Positions 14,605 through 28,270 of a stretch of 64,000 nt of DNA are shown here, in pieces (the stretch's first letter is position 1; every line of letters starts with the position of its first letter). Source of the stretch: Flaccisagitta enflata. Its lineage: Eukaryota > Chaetognatha > Sagittoidea > Aphragmophora. Made by a program: the position numbers and the translations under genes. The stretch lies in the NCBI GenBank assembly GCA_965153355.1, contig OZ231126.1, forward strand, positions 25,668,001-25,732,000, given 5' to 3'. The notes under the pieces were generated by a model that had not been told where the DNA came from, did no database searches, and saw only the letters and a list, made by a program, of their open reading frames with translations.

Positions 14605-15146
14605 AAAAACAGGTCGCCCAAGGGCAATATGTGGTCAGCGATACCCGCTGCCCTGCTTTGCATGATTGTGAATTGGAGTGAGAAGAAGCAGGGCAGCGGC
14701 CCCGAAGGATGCGAAGTCCTTCATCCATTCATCTGTCTGTCTGTCACCCCCAGGTCCTCTCAGGCCTAGAATCTCCCCTCTCAGGCCTGATATCTACCCT
14801 CTCAGACCCAAAATCTGCCCTCTCAGGTCTTGAATCTGAGAGGAAGGGATTTAGGTCCTGAGAGGTCAGATTTTAGGCTGGAGACGTCAGATTTCAGGCT
14901 GGAGCGGTCAGATTTCAGTCCTGAGAGGGCTGATTTCAGGCCCAAGAGGGCAGATTTCAGGCCTGAGAGGGCGGATTCAAGGTCTGAGAAGCCAGATTTC
15001 AGGCCTGAGAGGGTGAATTTCAGGCCTGAGAGGGCAAATTTTTGGCCTGAGAGGGCCTGGGGGGACGAACGTACGAACAAACAAACAAACAAACAAAAGT
15101 CCCCTGTGTTCTACAGGACATCGTCTCCTTCGGGGCCGCTGCCCAA
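14605..15146. repeat. Family 2 inverted-repeat element with internal minisatellite
   Basis: Left arm GGGCAGCGGCCCCGAAGG followed by GAAGTCCT (14692-14721). The right arm is its inverse at 15117-15146. Between the arms are about a dozen 20-21 bp units of the type GGCCTGAGAGGGCAGATTTC. A linker of about 85 bp containing CAGGTCGCCCAAGGGCAATA precedes the left arm, and the same linker is seen at 25,237. The element carries no coding gene. Confidence 0.8.
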
Positions 15147-16150
15147 AGAGGAAGACAAAGAGGAGGCAAACTCAGAGGGAGGAGGTGGGGAGGAGAAAAG
15201 AGGAAGACAAAGGGGAGGCCAGCTCAAGGGGCAATGAGGGGGTGGGGAAGAAGGGGTGGGGGAGAAAGGGCGGGGACGATGTGGAAGGAAACTTAAAAGG
15301 AGGAGGTAATGGGGTTAAGGGCAGTGTAGGTGCCACCTACTAGGTGGAGATAAAGAAAGGACATGCGATTGTACGTAAATCGTGACACAGTAACTATGAC
15401 AACGGAAACATCAACTACCACGACAACGACAACACCAATGACCAGAATGATCGAAAATGACAACGACAACTGAGACAACAATGACAGCAATAACAACAAT
15501 GATAGCAATCTATAACAACAAAATCAACGATGACAATCACGAATTTAAGAAAAGACGTAAAAATCCCGATTGTTTGACTCATTTTGTTGTTTCCGTTTGT
15601 TGGAGGATAAATAAGACAGTAGCAGCGACCGTTTGGGTGGATTTGGAACGGCCGAATGCTTCTGCTTCCAACTTCAAACGCAAACTTCGAACGCAAACTC
15701 ACAATCTAATCTTGAAAGTTTGTACAAGTCTAATTGTCCACATTCAAACACAACCGCGCGTCTTTGTACATGCGCATGTACACAGACTCGCATGCGCAGA
15801 CGTTCGCACGTGCGCTAAAAGTCATGATTGCGCGTGCATTGCATTCTTCATACCAGTGATGATCGAGGACGATGCAAAGGTCTCAAGTCTAGACTCGACT
15901 CCGTCAAAATCAGCGGAAGACAGAAGAAAGAAAAAAAAAAGAGCATGAAATTCCATGAAAGAAAAGAGGAACAAGGTTGGACACGCAGCCATTACAAGGG
16001 GAGCAGGGGTGGAAGTGCGCGTTTACACACTTATTGTGGTAGAGACAAACCGACGCGTCAGATAGACAGATAGCAGGATGGGGGAACTGGTGGACAGACA
16101 GAAATACAGACGGGCGGACAGACAGACAGATGGAAGGAAGAATGGACACT
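15147..16150. other. No gene; short palindrome and AAC-rich patch
   Basis: Purine-rich to 15,300. A degenerate AAC/ACG patch spans 15,400-15,530, with mixed sequence after it. A perfect 18 bp palindrome lies at 15765-15782 (TGTACATGCGCATGTACA). Confidence 0.5.
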
Positions 16151-16257
16151 GCCGCTTATAGAGTCGCTAGTCTGCGACTAAGAAGTGAAAGCTGAGGATG
16201 AAAAAGAGAAGACGGCCCATTCAGTGCTAATGAAGCTCCCGCCCAATGCCAAAAGAG
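16151..16257 (-). repeat. Family 1 repeat, partial
   Basis: Contains the hairpin end TAGAGTCGC, short loop, GCGACTAAGAAG, and the CTCCCGCCCAATGCC block. Confidence 0.55.
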
Positions 16258-17120
<863 letters not shown>

Positions 17121-17154
17121 AGAATCAACTATGACTGCAGTGCTGGAGAAGGTC

Positions 17155-17300
17155 ATTAGGGCATCTGGGCAGGAGCCGTATGCTCAAAAAGCTCAAATTG
17201 TCAAAAAAGTAAAAAGAGAACCGACTGACCGACCAACCAACCGACTGACCGACATAGCGGGGTGTAGAGTTGCATAGCACGCGACTAAAAAGAAGACATG
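17155..17300 (-). repeat. Family 1 repeat
   Basis: Blocks in the reverse order: GCATCTGGGCAGGAGCC, then the ACCGACCAACCAACCGACTG tract, then GGGGTGTAGAGTTGC and GCACGCGACTAAAAAG. Confidence 0.75.
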
Positions 17301-17639
17301 AACTGAAACTAGAGAAAAGGTATGAACTGAAAGATATATCGAGTGAGATACTGGGAGAAATGAAAATATCATGGTTAAAATTGATAAAGAAGAAGGGCAG
17401 AAGAATAATTTCAAAAAAAAAAAATAGGGAAAAAAGAGATCAATAAAAGGAGAAAAGAAAAAAGAGGGCTAAAAAAAAAGAGGAAATTGTGGATAAGAAA
17501 ATGATGAAGGAAGAAAAAGAAAGAATGTGAAAAAGATGAATAAAAAGAAAATTAAAAAGAAAAAAAGAGAAGAAACAAAACAGAGAAAAAGGTGGATATA
17601 GAAAGAAACAAAAAGTATAGGAAAGGAAAAAAAAAGAAG

Positions 17640-17835
17640 AACAAGGCCGGATACACGGCTACCGAAGTCGCGTGCGGGTGGGCAGGGGCCATATTTAAGT
17701 TTACTAGACCATTTGGGCAGGCGCCATGGGCTCAAAGAAATAAAATCATTAAAAAAAGTAAAACGTGACCGACCAACCGACGGACGGACGGACAAAGCGG
17801 GTTGTAGAGTCGCGTGCGCGCGACTTAAAAAAAGA
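17640..17835 (-). repeat. Family 1 repeat, near-complete long copy
   Basis: Begins AACAAGGCCGGATACACGGC. It passes through GTCGCGTGCGGGTGGGCAGG and the CCGACCAACCGACGG tract, and ends TAGAGTCGCGTGCGCGCGAC. It is separated from the previous copy by purine-rich sequence (17,300-17,640). Confidence 0.8.
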
Positions 17836-17965
17836 AATAAAAGGTTCTGCGGAAATTCACTTCCTTCCACATTCCTGAGATTCCTGAGGCTATACACACA
17901 AATGGAAATATAAAAGCGGAAACGACAGAAAACTCCATTTCTCGCTTTTTCCACCCTCTTTCTAT

Positions 17966-18010
<45 letters not shown>

Positions 18011-18194
18011 GATTGAAAAACGAATGAGGAGAAAGAAAAATCTCTCTGTCTTTCTGTGATTTTACAGAGAGACAGACACAGACAAACAGATGTAAAAAGA
18101 TAGAGTGTGCGACAGACAGACAGACAGAGAGACACACCGACAGACAGTCGTATAAACAAAGAAAGCAATATGGAGTCACTGCGGGGAAGGTGTG
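17836..18194. other. No gene; (CT)n and CAGA patches
   Basis: (CT)n at 17971-18008 and a CAGACAGACAG patch near 18,110-18,145. No coding frame of interest. Confidence 0.6.
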
Positions 18195-18790
18195 GGCAGC
18201 GGCGGAGGCGGATGTGGAATCCACGGCAGTGGCGGTGGCGGTGGCGGTGGCGGTGGCGATGGTGGTGGTAGTGGCAGTTGCGGTATTGGCGGCCGTAGAG
18301 GCGGTGATGAAGGTAGCGGCGGTGGCGGGGGTAGTGGCGATGGCGGGGGAGGTAGTGGCGATGGCGGGGGTGGTAGTGGCGATGGCGGGGGTGGTGGTGG
18401 CTGCGGCGGTGGTGGCGGGGGTAGTGGCGATGGCGGGGGTGGTAGTGGCTGTGGCGGTGGTGGCGGGGGTAGTGGCGATGGCGGGGGTGGTAAAGGCGAT
18501 GGCGGGGGTGGTAGTGGCTGTGGCGGTGGTGGCGGGGGAAGTGGCGATGGCGGGGGTGGTAGTGGCTGTGGCGGTGGTGGCGGGGGTAGTGGCGATGGCG
18601 GGGGTGGTATTGGCTGTGGCGGTGGTGGCGGGGGTAGTGGCGATGGCGGGGGTGGTGGTGGCTGTGGCGGTGGTGGCGGGGGTAGTGGCGATGCCGGGGG
18701 TGGTGGTGGCTGTGGCGGTGGTGGCAGGGGTGTGGCGATGGCGGCGGTGGTGGCGGGGGTGGCGGTGATGGCGGGGGTGGCGCTCTCACC
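18195..18790. repeat. G-rich 48 bp minisatellite
   Basis: GGCGGTGGTGGCGGGGGTAG-type units with a 48 bp period. The frames encode Gly-rich peptides on + and Pro-rich peptides on -. Both strands are open because the period is divisible by 3, so neither is taken as a gene. Confidence 0.85.
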
Positions 18791-18808
18791 CCAACAGGAA
18801 ATCCAATA

Positions 18809-19711
18809 ATGGAAGAAAAGCGTGACTCTGATCATCAAAAATTCATGTCTTTGGTCGAATCCGGGTTGTTTAAGACGACGCCGCCACAAATGTCATCATT
18901 GGCATCTACGCCACAAACGTCATCATTGGCATCTACGCCACAAACGTCATCATTGGCATCTACGCCACAAACGCCATCATTGGCATCTTCGCCACAAACG
19001 TCATCATTGGCATCTACGCCACAAACATCATCATTGGCATCTACGCCACAAACATCATCATTGGCATCTACGCCACAAATGTTATCATTGCCATTTACGC
19101 CACAAATGTCATCATTGGCATCTACTCCACAAACGTCATCATTGGCATCTATGCCACAAACGCCATCATTGGCATCTTCGCCACAAACGTCATCATTGGC
19201 ATCTACGCCACAAACATCCTCATTGGCATCTACGCCATAAACGTCATCATTGGCATCTACGCCACATATGTCATTTTTGCCATTTACGCCACAAATGTCA
19301 TCATTAGCATCTACTCCACAAACGTCATCATTGGCATCCACTCCACAAACATCATCATTGGCATTGACCCCACAAACATCATCATTGGCATCTACGCCAC
19401 AAACGTCGTTGTCATTTACGCCACAAACGCCATCATTGGCATCTACGCCACAAACATCACCATTGGCATCTACTCCACAAACATCATCGTTGGCATCTAC
19501 GCCTCAAAGGTCGTCGGCACCATTTACGCCACAAACTTCATCATTGGAATCTACGCCACAAACGTCATCATTGGCATCTACGCCACACACGTCACCATTG
19601 GCATCTATGCCAGTTATGCCTCAAACATCATCATTGCCATTTATGCCACATACATCATCAGAACTGATGCCACCGGTGTCACTTATGATGAGGGACGTCA
19701 CCACTCACTAG
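18809..19711 (+). repeat. 27 bp coding-like minisatellite with an in-frame stop
   Basis: The frame starts at ATG 18809 with a non-repetitive stretch of about 27 residues, then about 25 copies of a 9-residue unit (SSLASTPQT). It ends in a non-repetitive tail (19,640-19,711). The frame is broken only by a TAA at 19238-19240, where the aligned units have CAA. The 27 bp period keeps the frame open by itself, so this may be a satellite rather than a gene. If it was a gene it encoded a Ser/Thr/Pro-rich repeat protein, and this copy is interrupted. Confidence 0.5.
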
Positions 19712-20184
19712 CGCCAATGACGTCATGATTGCCACAACTGGCGCCATTTCCAACTCAGATGCCACACACTTCACCAACCATGACAGACATCATCTTTAAC
19801 GCAGTAATACACCTGGCGTCATATATGCCTCTGACGCCACCACACCTGGTAATCTCTAATAGAAAAATGTGAGATTAATACCCAAGCCATACCCGAGCAT
19901 ACCCAAGCATACCCGAGTATACCCTGGGTTTTAATCTCACCTGAGATTACGTGGTGCACCAAGGCTACTTACAATAGGGCGCCCACGAAGCCAACATTTA
20001 AGGTATCAACTTGGGTCAAAATAGAAAAGCGCCTCTTTTGCCACTGATGTAAACAGCGATGGCGGACTTCAATAAAGTTACAGTAACCACAACTGGGTTC
20101 GTTTAGGCCTCTGACGCCACTCATGATGACACACGACACAAGAGCCACTGATGTCGTCGTTATTGCAACCGGCGATCGCAACTG
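19712..20184. other. No gene; short repeats
   Basis: ACGCCAC/TGATGTC-type degenerate repeats and a cluster of 12 bp GCATACCCGAGC units (19,880-19,930) flanked by GAGATTA and TAATCTCA. Confidence 0.5.
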
Positions 20185-20400
20185 GCGCCATATACGCCTC
20201 TAACGCCACGTACGCCAACGCCACCAATGTCACTGACGATATACGCCTCTAACGCCTCGTACGCCAACGCCACCCATGTCACTGACGATATACGCCTCTA
20301 ACGCCATGTTCGCCAACGCCACCAATGTCACTGACGATATACGCCTCTAACGCCACGTACGCCAACGCCACCCATGTCACTGACGATAACGTGACGTCGC
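20185..20400. repeat. 49 bp tandem repeat, about four copies
   Basis: Units of GATATACGCCTCTAACGCC followed by GTACGCCAACGCCACC and ATGTCACTGAC. Confidence 0.9.
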
Positions 20401-21157
20401 TGAAGTCAGAGACGCCGACTCAGTTCCCGACGTGACGTCGGCGACGTCACGCTTCTCGCTATTGACGCAGACGGAGATGCTTTCTCTTTACGTTTTTACT
20501 ACGAATGGCTCCATTATTTCTGAAACTAGCACCGGTGTGACCGCCCCTGCACATGCCCCTGCCCATGCCCCTGCTTCTATCATAAGTTTCGATTCGTAGC
20601 TCAGTCTCATATTATCAAAACATGGGCATCAGGATCGACTGACCCTTGAAATAGTAAACTGCGTCAATTCTAGTCTTTCTGTCCAGTAGTTCTCAGCCTT
20701 TTTTTCACTTGTTCTGTTCACCTGGGAAAGATTGATCAAACATTGGCTGTAGCAACTTATAGTACTAGCCCCTTACTTTACTTTAACCTATTCCGAGTCC
20801 TCCGTCAAATGTGCTCACGACCAAGTCACTTTCGAAGCTGAGGTTAGGCTGCGCCCTTGCCCATGGGGAAAAAAAAGGGGGGGGGAGGTCTTGGTCATTT
20901 GTATTCTTAAAGGCTGGTGGAACGCGGCAGTATTTTTTTTTCTTGGGAGGTCGGCTGGTCGGGTCGGCTGGTCGGCTCAGATGGTTGGTTGGTTGGTCGG
21001 TTGGTTGGTCGGCCCTTCCGTTGTCGGTTCATTAGCTGATTTCAGATCATCCATCTTCTGAAAAGAGGAAAAATTAGTTTATGGAGGAAAAAGAGAAAGA
21101 CATAGAAAGGAGAAGAGGGGAGACACACACACAAACAAACTCAAACACACACACACA

Positions 21158-21228
<71 letters not shown>

Positions 21229-21298
21229 AGAGAAAGAAGAAAACAAGAAGGATAAGAAAGAAAGACAGACAGACAGACAGAAAGAAAGAAAGAAAGAT

Positions 21299-21377
<79 letters not shown>

Positions 21378-21491
21378 GATAAAAGTCTGAACAAAAAGTG
21401 CGGGACCGAGAATGAATGACGTTGAATGTTAAAGGAATGAAAAATAACGTGCATGTGAATAAAAAAGAGAGAGACAGAGACAGAGACAGAG
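20401..21491. repeat. GGTTGGTCGG, (CA)n and (GAAA)n tracts
   Basis: Unique sequence to 20,930. Then a GGTTGGTCGG tract (20,945-21,015), (CA)n (21,122-21,225), and (GAAA)n with AGAC units (21,230-21,380). No gene. Confidence 0.85.
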
Positions 21492-21704
21492 ACAGAGTCT
21501 TATAACAAGGCCAAAGCGTTACAAGTCGCGTGCGGTCTTGAATTCTAAAAGACTATAAGACTAAAAGACCAAAAGACAAATCAACAAGAAGCAGGAGCAG
21601 TAATGCAAAAAACGTCCAAAAACGCTGAAAAAAGCTAACGCGGCCCGACCGACCGACCGACCGACCGACATAGCGGTTCATAGAGTCGCGTAGCACGCGA
21701 CTAA
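21492..21704 (-). repeat. Family 1 repeat
   Basis: AACAAGGCCAAAGCG end, GTCGCGTGCGG, then a (CCGA)n tract, then AGAGTCGCGTAGCACGCGAC, which is a perfect hairpin end. Confidence 0.8.
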
Positions 21705-21769
21705 AAAGACGAACAAAAAGAGGACGAATATAATAAAGGACAGAGTGAGGCAGAGAGCGAGGACGAGCT

Positions 21770-21862
21770 GGGCTGGAGCTGGATGAGGCCAATGTGGGCT
21801 GGATAAGCCCAATGTGGGCTGGATGAGGCCAATGTGGGCTGGATGAGCCCAATGTGGGCTGG
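21770..21862. repeat. ~20 bp tandem repeat
   Basis: Four to five copies of GGATGAGCCCAATGTGGGCT. Confidence 0.9.
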
Positions 21863-22391
21863 AGTAGGTAGGATTACACCGGTTCGCAAAAGGCGGGGGG
21901 GGGGGACTGCTGAGGTCCGGTAAAAAACCCCAGTTAAGGCTGATGCAGCTAAGGTGCGATATCGCATCTTAGCAGTTACAATCGTTACTTGTTTCTGTCA
22001 CTCTCAATTTCATTTTCTTTTTCTTTTCTCTCTCTCTCTTTTATTATCTGGGATTTAGTTGATATCAAAACTTCCAGTCCAACTTTGCATTAGATATAAA
22101 GCTATGAGGAAACTAAAAGATAGTTTTTAAAGCAAATGAAAAAAATTACGGAAAAATATGCAATCAAACAGTGCATGTTTTTCTCATCCCAAGCATTCAA
22201 AAACAGAAATGCATCCTCTGATCATAAGGTATATGAACATGTAGTGAAGTTTTGATATATAACCCCATTGTAAATTAAGATGAATAATGGATTGTTGTTT
22301 TTGATGCTAGGGTGCCATATCGCACCCTAACTGCAGTTTTTGCAATTACCGCACCTTGGCAAACAGCTCCAAAAGGCTGGTAAGAAATGCT

Positions 22392-22433
<42 letters not shown>

Positions 22434-23205
22434 AAACCAATGTCGTCGCTTACAATTAGGCAGCAATCCTCTAATCATCGGACCGCGGCCGGTTCCTCAA
22501 TTTGCGTGACTGACCGACCGACCAACACTCCGAAATTTATCTTATAGAGTCACGTGACTGACTGACTGACTATCTGACCAACATATTGTAATTTACTAAT
22601 TTAGCTTAACAGAGTAACACCCGTGAGACTAAAAATCATTGGGCGTCAAAAGGGGAGACGGACAGAACCCTCCATATAATAAATAAAAAAGAGAAAAGCA
22701 AAAAAAAATTCAAATCGAATTTGAATTTTCATTGACGTCGCATCGGCTTGATTTTCACTGTCGGCCTATTTAAGGTCGGCCAGATTAGCACTGTCGGCCT
22801 GATTAGCATGGTCGGGTTAATTAGGTCGGCTTATTCCGGTTTCTCGGCTCGATTGAGTCGGTCACAAATATCAGCTTAATCAGAATCAACGATCATAATT
22901 ATCCACGATCAAAGCTAAACCGATATTTCTTTTAAAAGAAACTTTTCTTACTCCTCGCCTACTCCCCCACCCCCCTCCTCCACTCCTCGGGTACCCCCCC
23001 CCCCCACCACTCCCCCACTCCCTCGCTTCATCATTAACAATTCTGTGCTCGCACAGTCAGCCAACCCCCTGTGTAGCTCAATTTCATCTTCCATCCCCAT
23101 TTTCTATTGAGTCGCGCCTTCCCTCGTGTATTCAACTTTTCCGCCCCACCTGTCTTTCTTCCCCTTTCTATTCGTCCCACCCCCTGCCCCTATTATTCAT
23201 ACTTC
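21863..23205. other. No gene; family 1-like fragment and GTCGGCC repeats
   Basis: Family 1-like ACTGACCGACCGACCAACAC and AGAGTCACGTGAC occur near 22,505-22,560. GTCGGCCTGATTAGCA-type repeats lie at 22,735-22,860, followed by C-rich sequence at 22,960-23,200. Two related sites with GGTGCGATATCGCA-like cores lie at ~21,953 and ~22,310. Confidence 0.5.
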
Positions 23206-23720
23206 CTAGCACATGCTGTCATGGTGAATATTGTGAAGCCACAGGCTGTTTTGCCACATGCTGCCATGCCACATGCTGCCATGCCAATTGCTATCATGCC
23301 TCTGTCTTTCACTGCCTTTATGCCTCCATGTTGCCGTGCCACATCCTGCCATGCCACAGGCTGTCATGCCACATGCTGCCATGTCACATGCTTTCATGCC
23401 CCTGTCTTTAACTAAATAATGCCTTCATGCCGTGAAGCGTGAATTGCAATTGCATCGCATGAAAAGGTAACTGATGGAAGCCGCTTCCTGTTTTATGATA
23501 TCCAAATGCTGTCATGCTTTTGTCTCACACTGCGGAATGCCTCCACGCCATAATACCATTATGCTGCAATCATGTCACGTGGTGTGAATTCTAATTGTGT
23601 GAAAACGTAGCTGCGGGAGGGCGCCGAGGTTTCAAACTGTCATGTTGCCTGCTGTCATGACATATCAAATATGTTTACGCCACATGCTATCATGCCACAT
23701 GCTAATACAGTTAAACTTTG
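23206..23720. repeat. 15 bp GCCACATGCTGCCAT repeats
   Basis: Many imperfect copies of GCCACATGCTGCCATG, densest at 23,220-23,405. Confidence 0.8.
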
Positions 23721-25236
23721 CAATAACGGACCCAAGAGTAACGGAAACCCAGCAGTAGCGGAACTATTCCATTGGCCCCTGCTTTCTGTCTTTCATTTCT
23801 TTGTTTTAAACGTTCGTAAGTACCGGCTACGCCTGTATCGAAAAGTTCGTCTAATCCGCTTGACCTGAGCGGTCCGGAGGTCGGTAATCCCTAGGCCAAT
23901 AACGGAAAATCGACATTCATCAATAGTAATCGCGGCGAAGTCAGTGGTGAAATTGCTGGCATCAATAGAATTCACCGTCGAGAGAGAGAGAGAGAGCTTT
24001 TTACCTGAAGATGTATGACTGATTCACTGTGCCTTATCTGTACGATTAGCGTTAACACCCTCAACTTTGGGGGGTCAAAAATCAAAATTGCGATTTTGGT
24101 ATCAAAATTGATTCTAGTGGCAAGGAAAAACATAAACTAAGACCAATCAAAAAAAATTAGCCAATTTTATCGATTTTTGTGGCCTCATGAGCTTTCAGAA
24201 GTTGAAAAACAGCGAAATTTTTGCATCAAAATTTCGACCATTTTTCTCCTTACCTTTCACCGATTTTTTTTTCATTGTGGGCTCAAAAATCCATATGAAG
24301 ACATGCGGTTTTTTTTGCTGGCTCGGTCTTGAGTAGTTCTATCAGCTAGGAAAAAAAAATTGTCCAAAAATTGACAAATTATTGGGGTATTTTTAAAAAT
24401 GCTACATTTTAGATATTTTTGGGGTAAAAAATCCATGAAAAGTAGGTCTGGAACTTATATTGCCCCAAGAAACCCCACCATTTTTTTTTTATGATTTGAA
24501 AGCCCCATTAGGGTAGAGTCTTGGACCACTTTCAAAACTTGAGGAACCTGGCGGAACATCGGTCATTTAGGGGCATAAATGCTCACATGTCAAAATTCAG
24601 TCATAATCAGGGAGCTTAACGGCAGAAACTAAAGTGTAGGTCTAAAATTGCCAAAAAGCTCTGGAACCTTATCATCCTGACATATTTTTTCGTGCTGAAC
24701 ACGAATCTGGCATCCATTTTTGAAAATTTTTTGAGCTCCCCGCTCAAAAATCCATTTTTTTGCCAATTTTGGGGTAAAAATGCGTTTTTTGGCTACTTAG
24801 AGTCCACTGTTGTCCCTTGGTAGAAATTTTCAATCAAGCCTATCAAGAACTGTAATAAATACACTGTCCACAAGAATCTGGTGGCCATTCAAAGTTCTTA
24901 TATTGTCAAAAATAGGCCAAAAATGGGTCAAAATAGCCCAAAACGGCATTTTTTCCAAAAATATCAGAGTTACTTAGAATTTTTTAGCCAATCACACTCA
25001 ATCTAGGTCAGAACTAGGATAAATATACGCATTTAGAGCCTTGAACGCTGATACCAGGGTCATATCAGGCCAAAAACAGGCATAAAATTGGTTAAATTGG
25101 CCAAAATCTGCATTTTCATCAGACCGATCATTATTATTCCGATTTTTTTTGCCAATCTCATTAAATCCAGTCAGAACTAGGTCAAATATACCCATTGAGA
25201 GCTTTGGACACTGATACCGGAGCCTTAACAGGCCAA
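23721..25236. repeat. AT-rich degenerate repeats
   Basis: Mixed sequence to 24,050, then AT-rich sequence with repeated TGGGGTAAAAA and CCAAAAATTG words. From about 24,900 it becomes ~165 bp units containing GGCCAAAAACAGGC, CCAAAATCTGCATTTTCATC and CACTGATACC. Confidence 0.6.
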
Positions 25237-25779
25237 AACAGGTCGCCCAAGGGCAATATGTGGTCAGCGATACCCGTTGCCCTGCTTTGAGTGATTATGA
25301 ATTGGAGTGAGGGGAAGCAGGGCAGCGGCCCCAAAGGGGACAAAGTCCTGTAGAACACAGGGGGACTTTCGTTCGTCCTGCCTGAACAAGTGGATGAGAT
25401 GCTATAGCCTGAGAGGCCAGGTTTGAGGCCTGAGAGGTTGGATTTGAGGTCTAATAGGCCGGTTTTGAAGCCTGAGAGGCTGGATTTGAGGCCTGAGAGG
25501 CTGGATTTGAGGCCTGAGAGGCTGGATTTGAGGCCTGAGAGGCTGGATTTGAGGCCTGAGAGGCCAGATTTGAGGCCTGAGAGGCCAGATTTGAGGCCTG
25601 AGAGGCCAGATTTGAGGCCTGAGAGGCCAGATATGAGGCCTGAGGGGCCTGATAGGGGGGGATGAACGAACGGACGGACGAACAAACAGACGAACGAATG
25701 GACGGACGAACGAACGGACGAACGAACGAAAGTCCCCCTGTGTTCTACAGGACTTCGTCCCCTTTGGGGCCGCTGCCCA
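25237..25779. repeat. Family 2 element, best-preserved copy
   Basis: Linker CAGGTCGCCCAAGGGCAATA, then a left arm (25320-25378, starting GGGCAGCGGCCCCAAAGGGG) and its near-perfect inverse (25721-25778). About eleven 21 bp units of GAGGCCTGAGAGGCTGGATT and a GACGAACGAACG tract lie between the arms. It interrupts a unit of the surrounding ~165 bp AT-rich repeat, which resumes at 25,780, so this is an insertion. Confidence 0.85.
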
Positions 25780-26400
25780 ATAAGGCTAAAAATAGGCTAA
25801 AATGACCAAAATCTGCATTTTCATCTAAAAAATCGCTGTGAATTACAATTTTTCCAATCACCTCACTCAATCTTGTCACAATTGGGTCAACTGTATTCAT
25901 TGAGAGCTTTAGACATTGATACCGGGGCCATTACAGGCCAAAAACAGGCCAAAGTTGGGCTGAAAGGGCCAAAATCTGCAACTTCATCTAAAAAATCATT
26001 GTTATTCAATTTTTTTTGTTGTTCAAACTCAATCCAGTCATAATGAGGACTAATATTTTCATTGAGAGCTTTTGATACTGATACCAGAGCCATAACAGGC
26101 CAAAACCCGGCCAAAAATGGGTTAAAATTGCCAAAATCTGCACATTCACTCAAAATTTTTTTGCTAAGCTCACTCCATCTCGTCGTAACTAGGACAAAAA
26201 CACTCATGAGAGGTCCAGACACTGATATCAGGGTCGCAACAGGCCAAAAACAGGCCAAAAATGGGCTAAAATGGCCACATTCTGTATTTCTACCTGTAAA
26301 TGCTCAAAAAATGATAAATTTTTTTCATTTTCTGTGTTGTGGGTCTACAATTACACGGGTAACGCAAATTGATGTGGGAAGAACACCATTTACGCGCATC
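25780..26400. repeat. AT-rich ~165 bp degenerate repeat, continued
   Basis: Further units with AGGCCAAAAACAGGCC, CCAAAATCTGCA and GAGAGCTTTAGACATTGATA. Confidence 0.7.
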
Positions 26401-26409
26401 TTTTAGCCA

Positions 26410-26650
26410 TTTTTTGTCATTTGTTGTCATTTTTTGTCATTTTTCTGTCATTTGCAAGCATTTGCAAGCATTTTCCGTTTGCAAGCACTTTTAAGCCATT
26501 TTTTGTCATTTTTTGTCATTCTTTTGTCATTTGCAAGCATTTGAAAGTATTTGCAAGCATGTGCACTCATATGCAAGCACGTGCAAGCATTTGCAAGCTT
26601 TTAAGCCATTTTTTGTCATTTTTTGCAATTTGTAATATTCATTTGCAATG
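26410..26650. repeat. TTTGCAAGCA / TTTTTTGTCA repeats
   Basis: Alternating short words CATTTGCAAG and CCATTTTTTGTCATT. No gene. 26,650-26,900 is unremarkable. Confidence 0.8.
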
Positions 26651-26899
26651 GTAGACTGACATAAAGACAGATATACCAGATATTGACAGACCAACTGACT
26701 GATGGACTGACCGACAAGCTCCACATAAATCCAAAGTAATTTGGCAAGCAGAAGAATTTTCAAAATTGTACTGTGTAGTTTTCTTGAGTACAAATGAAAT
26801 AATGCATTAAGTATACTTCAGCTCTAGAAAAATCAATTCATCTTTAAGTATAGATAGTTATTCAACTTGCTTTTGAACACAATTATTCGGAATAACTGT

Positions 26900-28270
26900 C
26901 AAAAATGCCATTTTCACAATATTACTTTAAGAAACAATTTCAAATGACAGTGGCTTGAGCATTGATGTGTGTAAATATCGTTTGATAAGTGTAACAGCAG
27001 TTTTTGAACATCAACAACCTGGAAAACTGTGAAAATGGCCATTTTTTCAGCAAAAAATGACAACAGCTTCAGTTGATATTTGGCAGGAATATGTCTCTGC
27101 GTCAAACTAATACTATTTGACCATTTACCACCTTAAACAGCTGTTTTTTAACGTCAACGACATGAAAAACTGTGAAAATGGTCATTTTTACAGCATTTTA
27201 CGGCAAAAAATGACACTGAATGATGACTGCTTCTATTGATTTTTGGCATGAGCATGTCTCAAGGCCAAACCATCACTGTTTCATCGTTTGATAACTATGA
27301 CAGCAGTTTTCTAACATCAACAACCTGAAAAACTGTGAAAATGGCCATTTTTACGGCAATTTACGGCAAAAGATGACACTGAATAACAACAGCTTCACTT
27401 GAATTTTGGCATGAATGTGTCTTGGAGTCAAACTAATACTGTTTGACCATTTGCCACCTTTCACAGCTGTTTTAAAACGACAACAACCTGAAAAACTGTG
27501 AAAATGGCCATTTTTACGGCATTTTACAGCCAAAAGTGACACTGAATAACAACAGCTCCACTTGAATTTTGGCATGAATATGTCTTGGAGTCAAACTAAT
27601 ACTGTTTGACCATTTGCCACCTTTCACAGCTGTTTTAAAACGACAACAACCTGAAAAACTATGAAAATGGCCATTTTTATGGCATTTTACGGCAAAAAAT
27701 GACACTGAATGATGACAGCTTCACTAGATTTTTGGCATGAATATGTCTCAGAGTCAAACCAATACTGTTTGACTGTTTGCCACCTGTTACAGCTGTTTTT
27801 TAACATCAACAACCTGAAAAACTGTGAAAATGACCATTTTTACGGCATTTTACGGCAAAAAATGACACTGAATGACAACAGCTTCACTTGAATTTTGGCA
27901 TGAATATGTCTTAGAGTCAAACTAATACTGTTTGACCATTTGCCACCTTTCACAGCTGTTTTATAACGTCAACAACCTGAAAAACTGTGAAAGTGGCCAT
28001 TTTTACGGCATTTTACAGCAAAAAATGACACTGAATGATGACAGCTTCACTTGATTTTTGGCATGATCATGTCTCAGAGTCAAACCAATACTGTTTGACT
28101 GTCTGCCACCTTTGACAGCTGGTTTTTCATACCAACAACCTGAAAAACTGTGAAAATGGCCATTTTTACGGCATTTTACGGCAAAAAATGACACTTAATG
28201 ATGACAGCTGCACTTGATTTGTGGCATGAGCATGTCTCAAGGCCAAACCATTACTGTTTCACCCTTTGAC
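26900..28270. repeat. ~160 bp tandem satellite, left of the Maverick
   Basis: About eight units of ~160 bp. Each contains CTGAAAAACTGTGAAAATGG, ACGGCATTTTACGGCAAAAA, TGACACTGAATGATGACAGC and TGTTTGACC. Related, more diverged units in the same orientation lie at 59,240-59,990. Confidence 0.85.

Noticed and set aside
18176-18889. Pro-rich minus-strand and Gly-rich plus-strand frames (over 190 aa)
   Set aside because: 48 bp G-rich minisatellite. No flanking domain or splice structure.
26900-28270. Left satellite as a Maverick terminal inverted repeat
   Set aside because: The related units on the right are in direct, not inverted, orientation.
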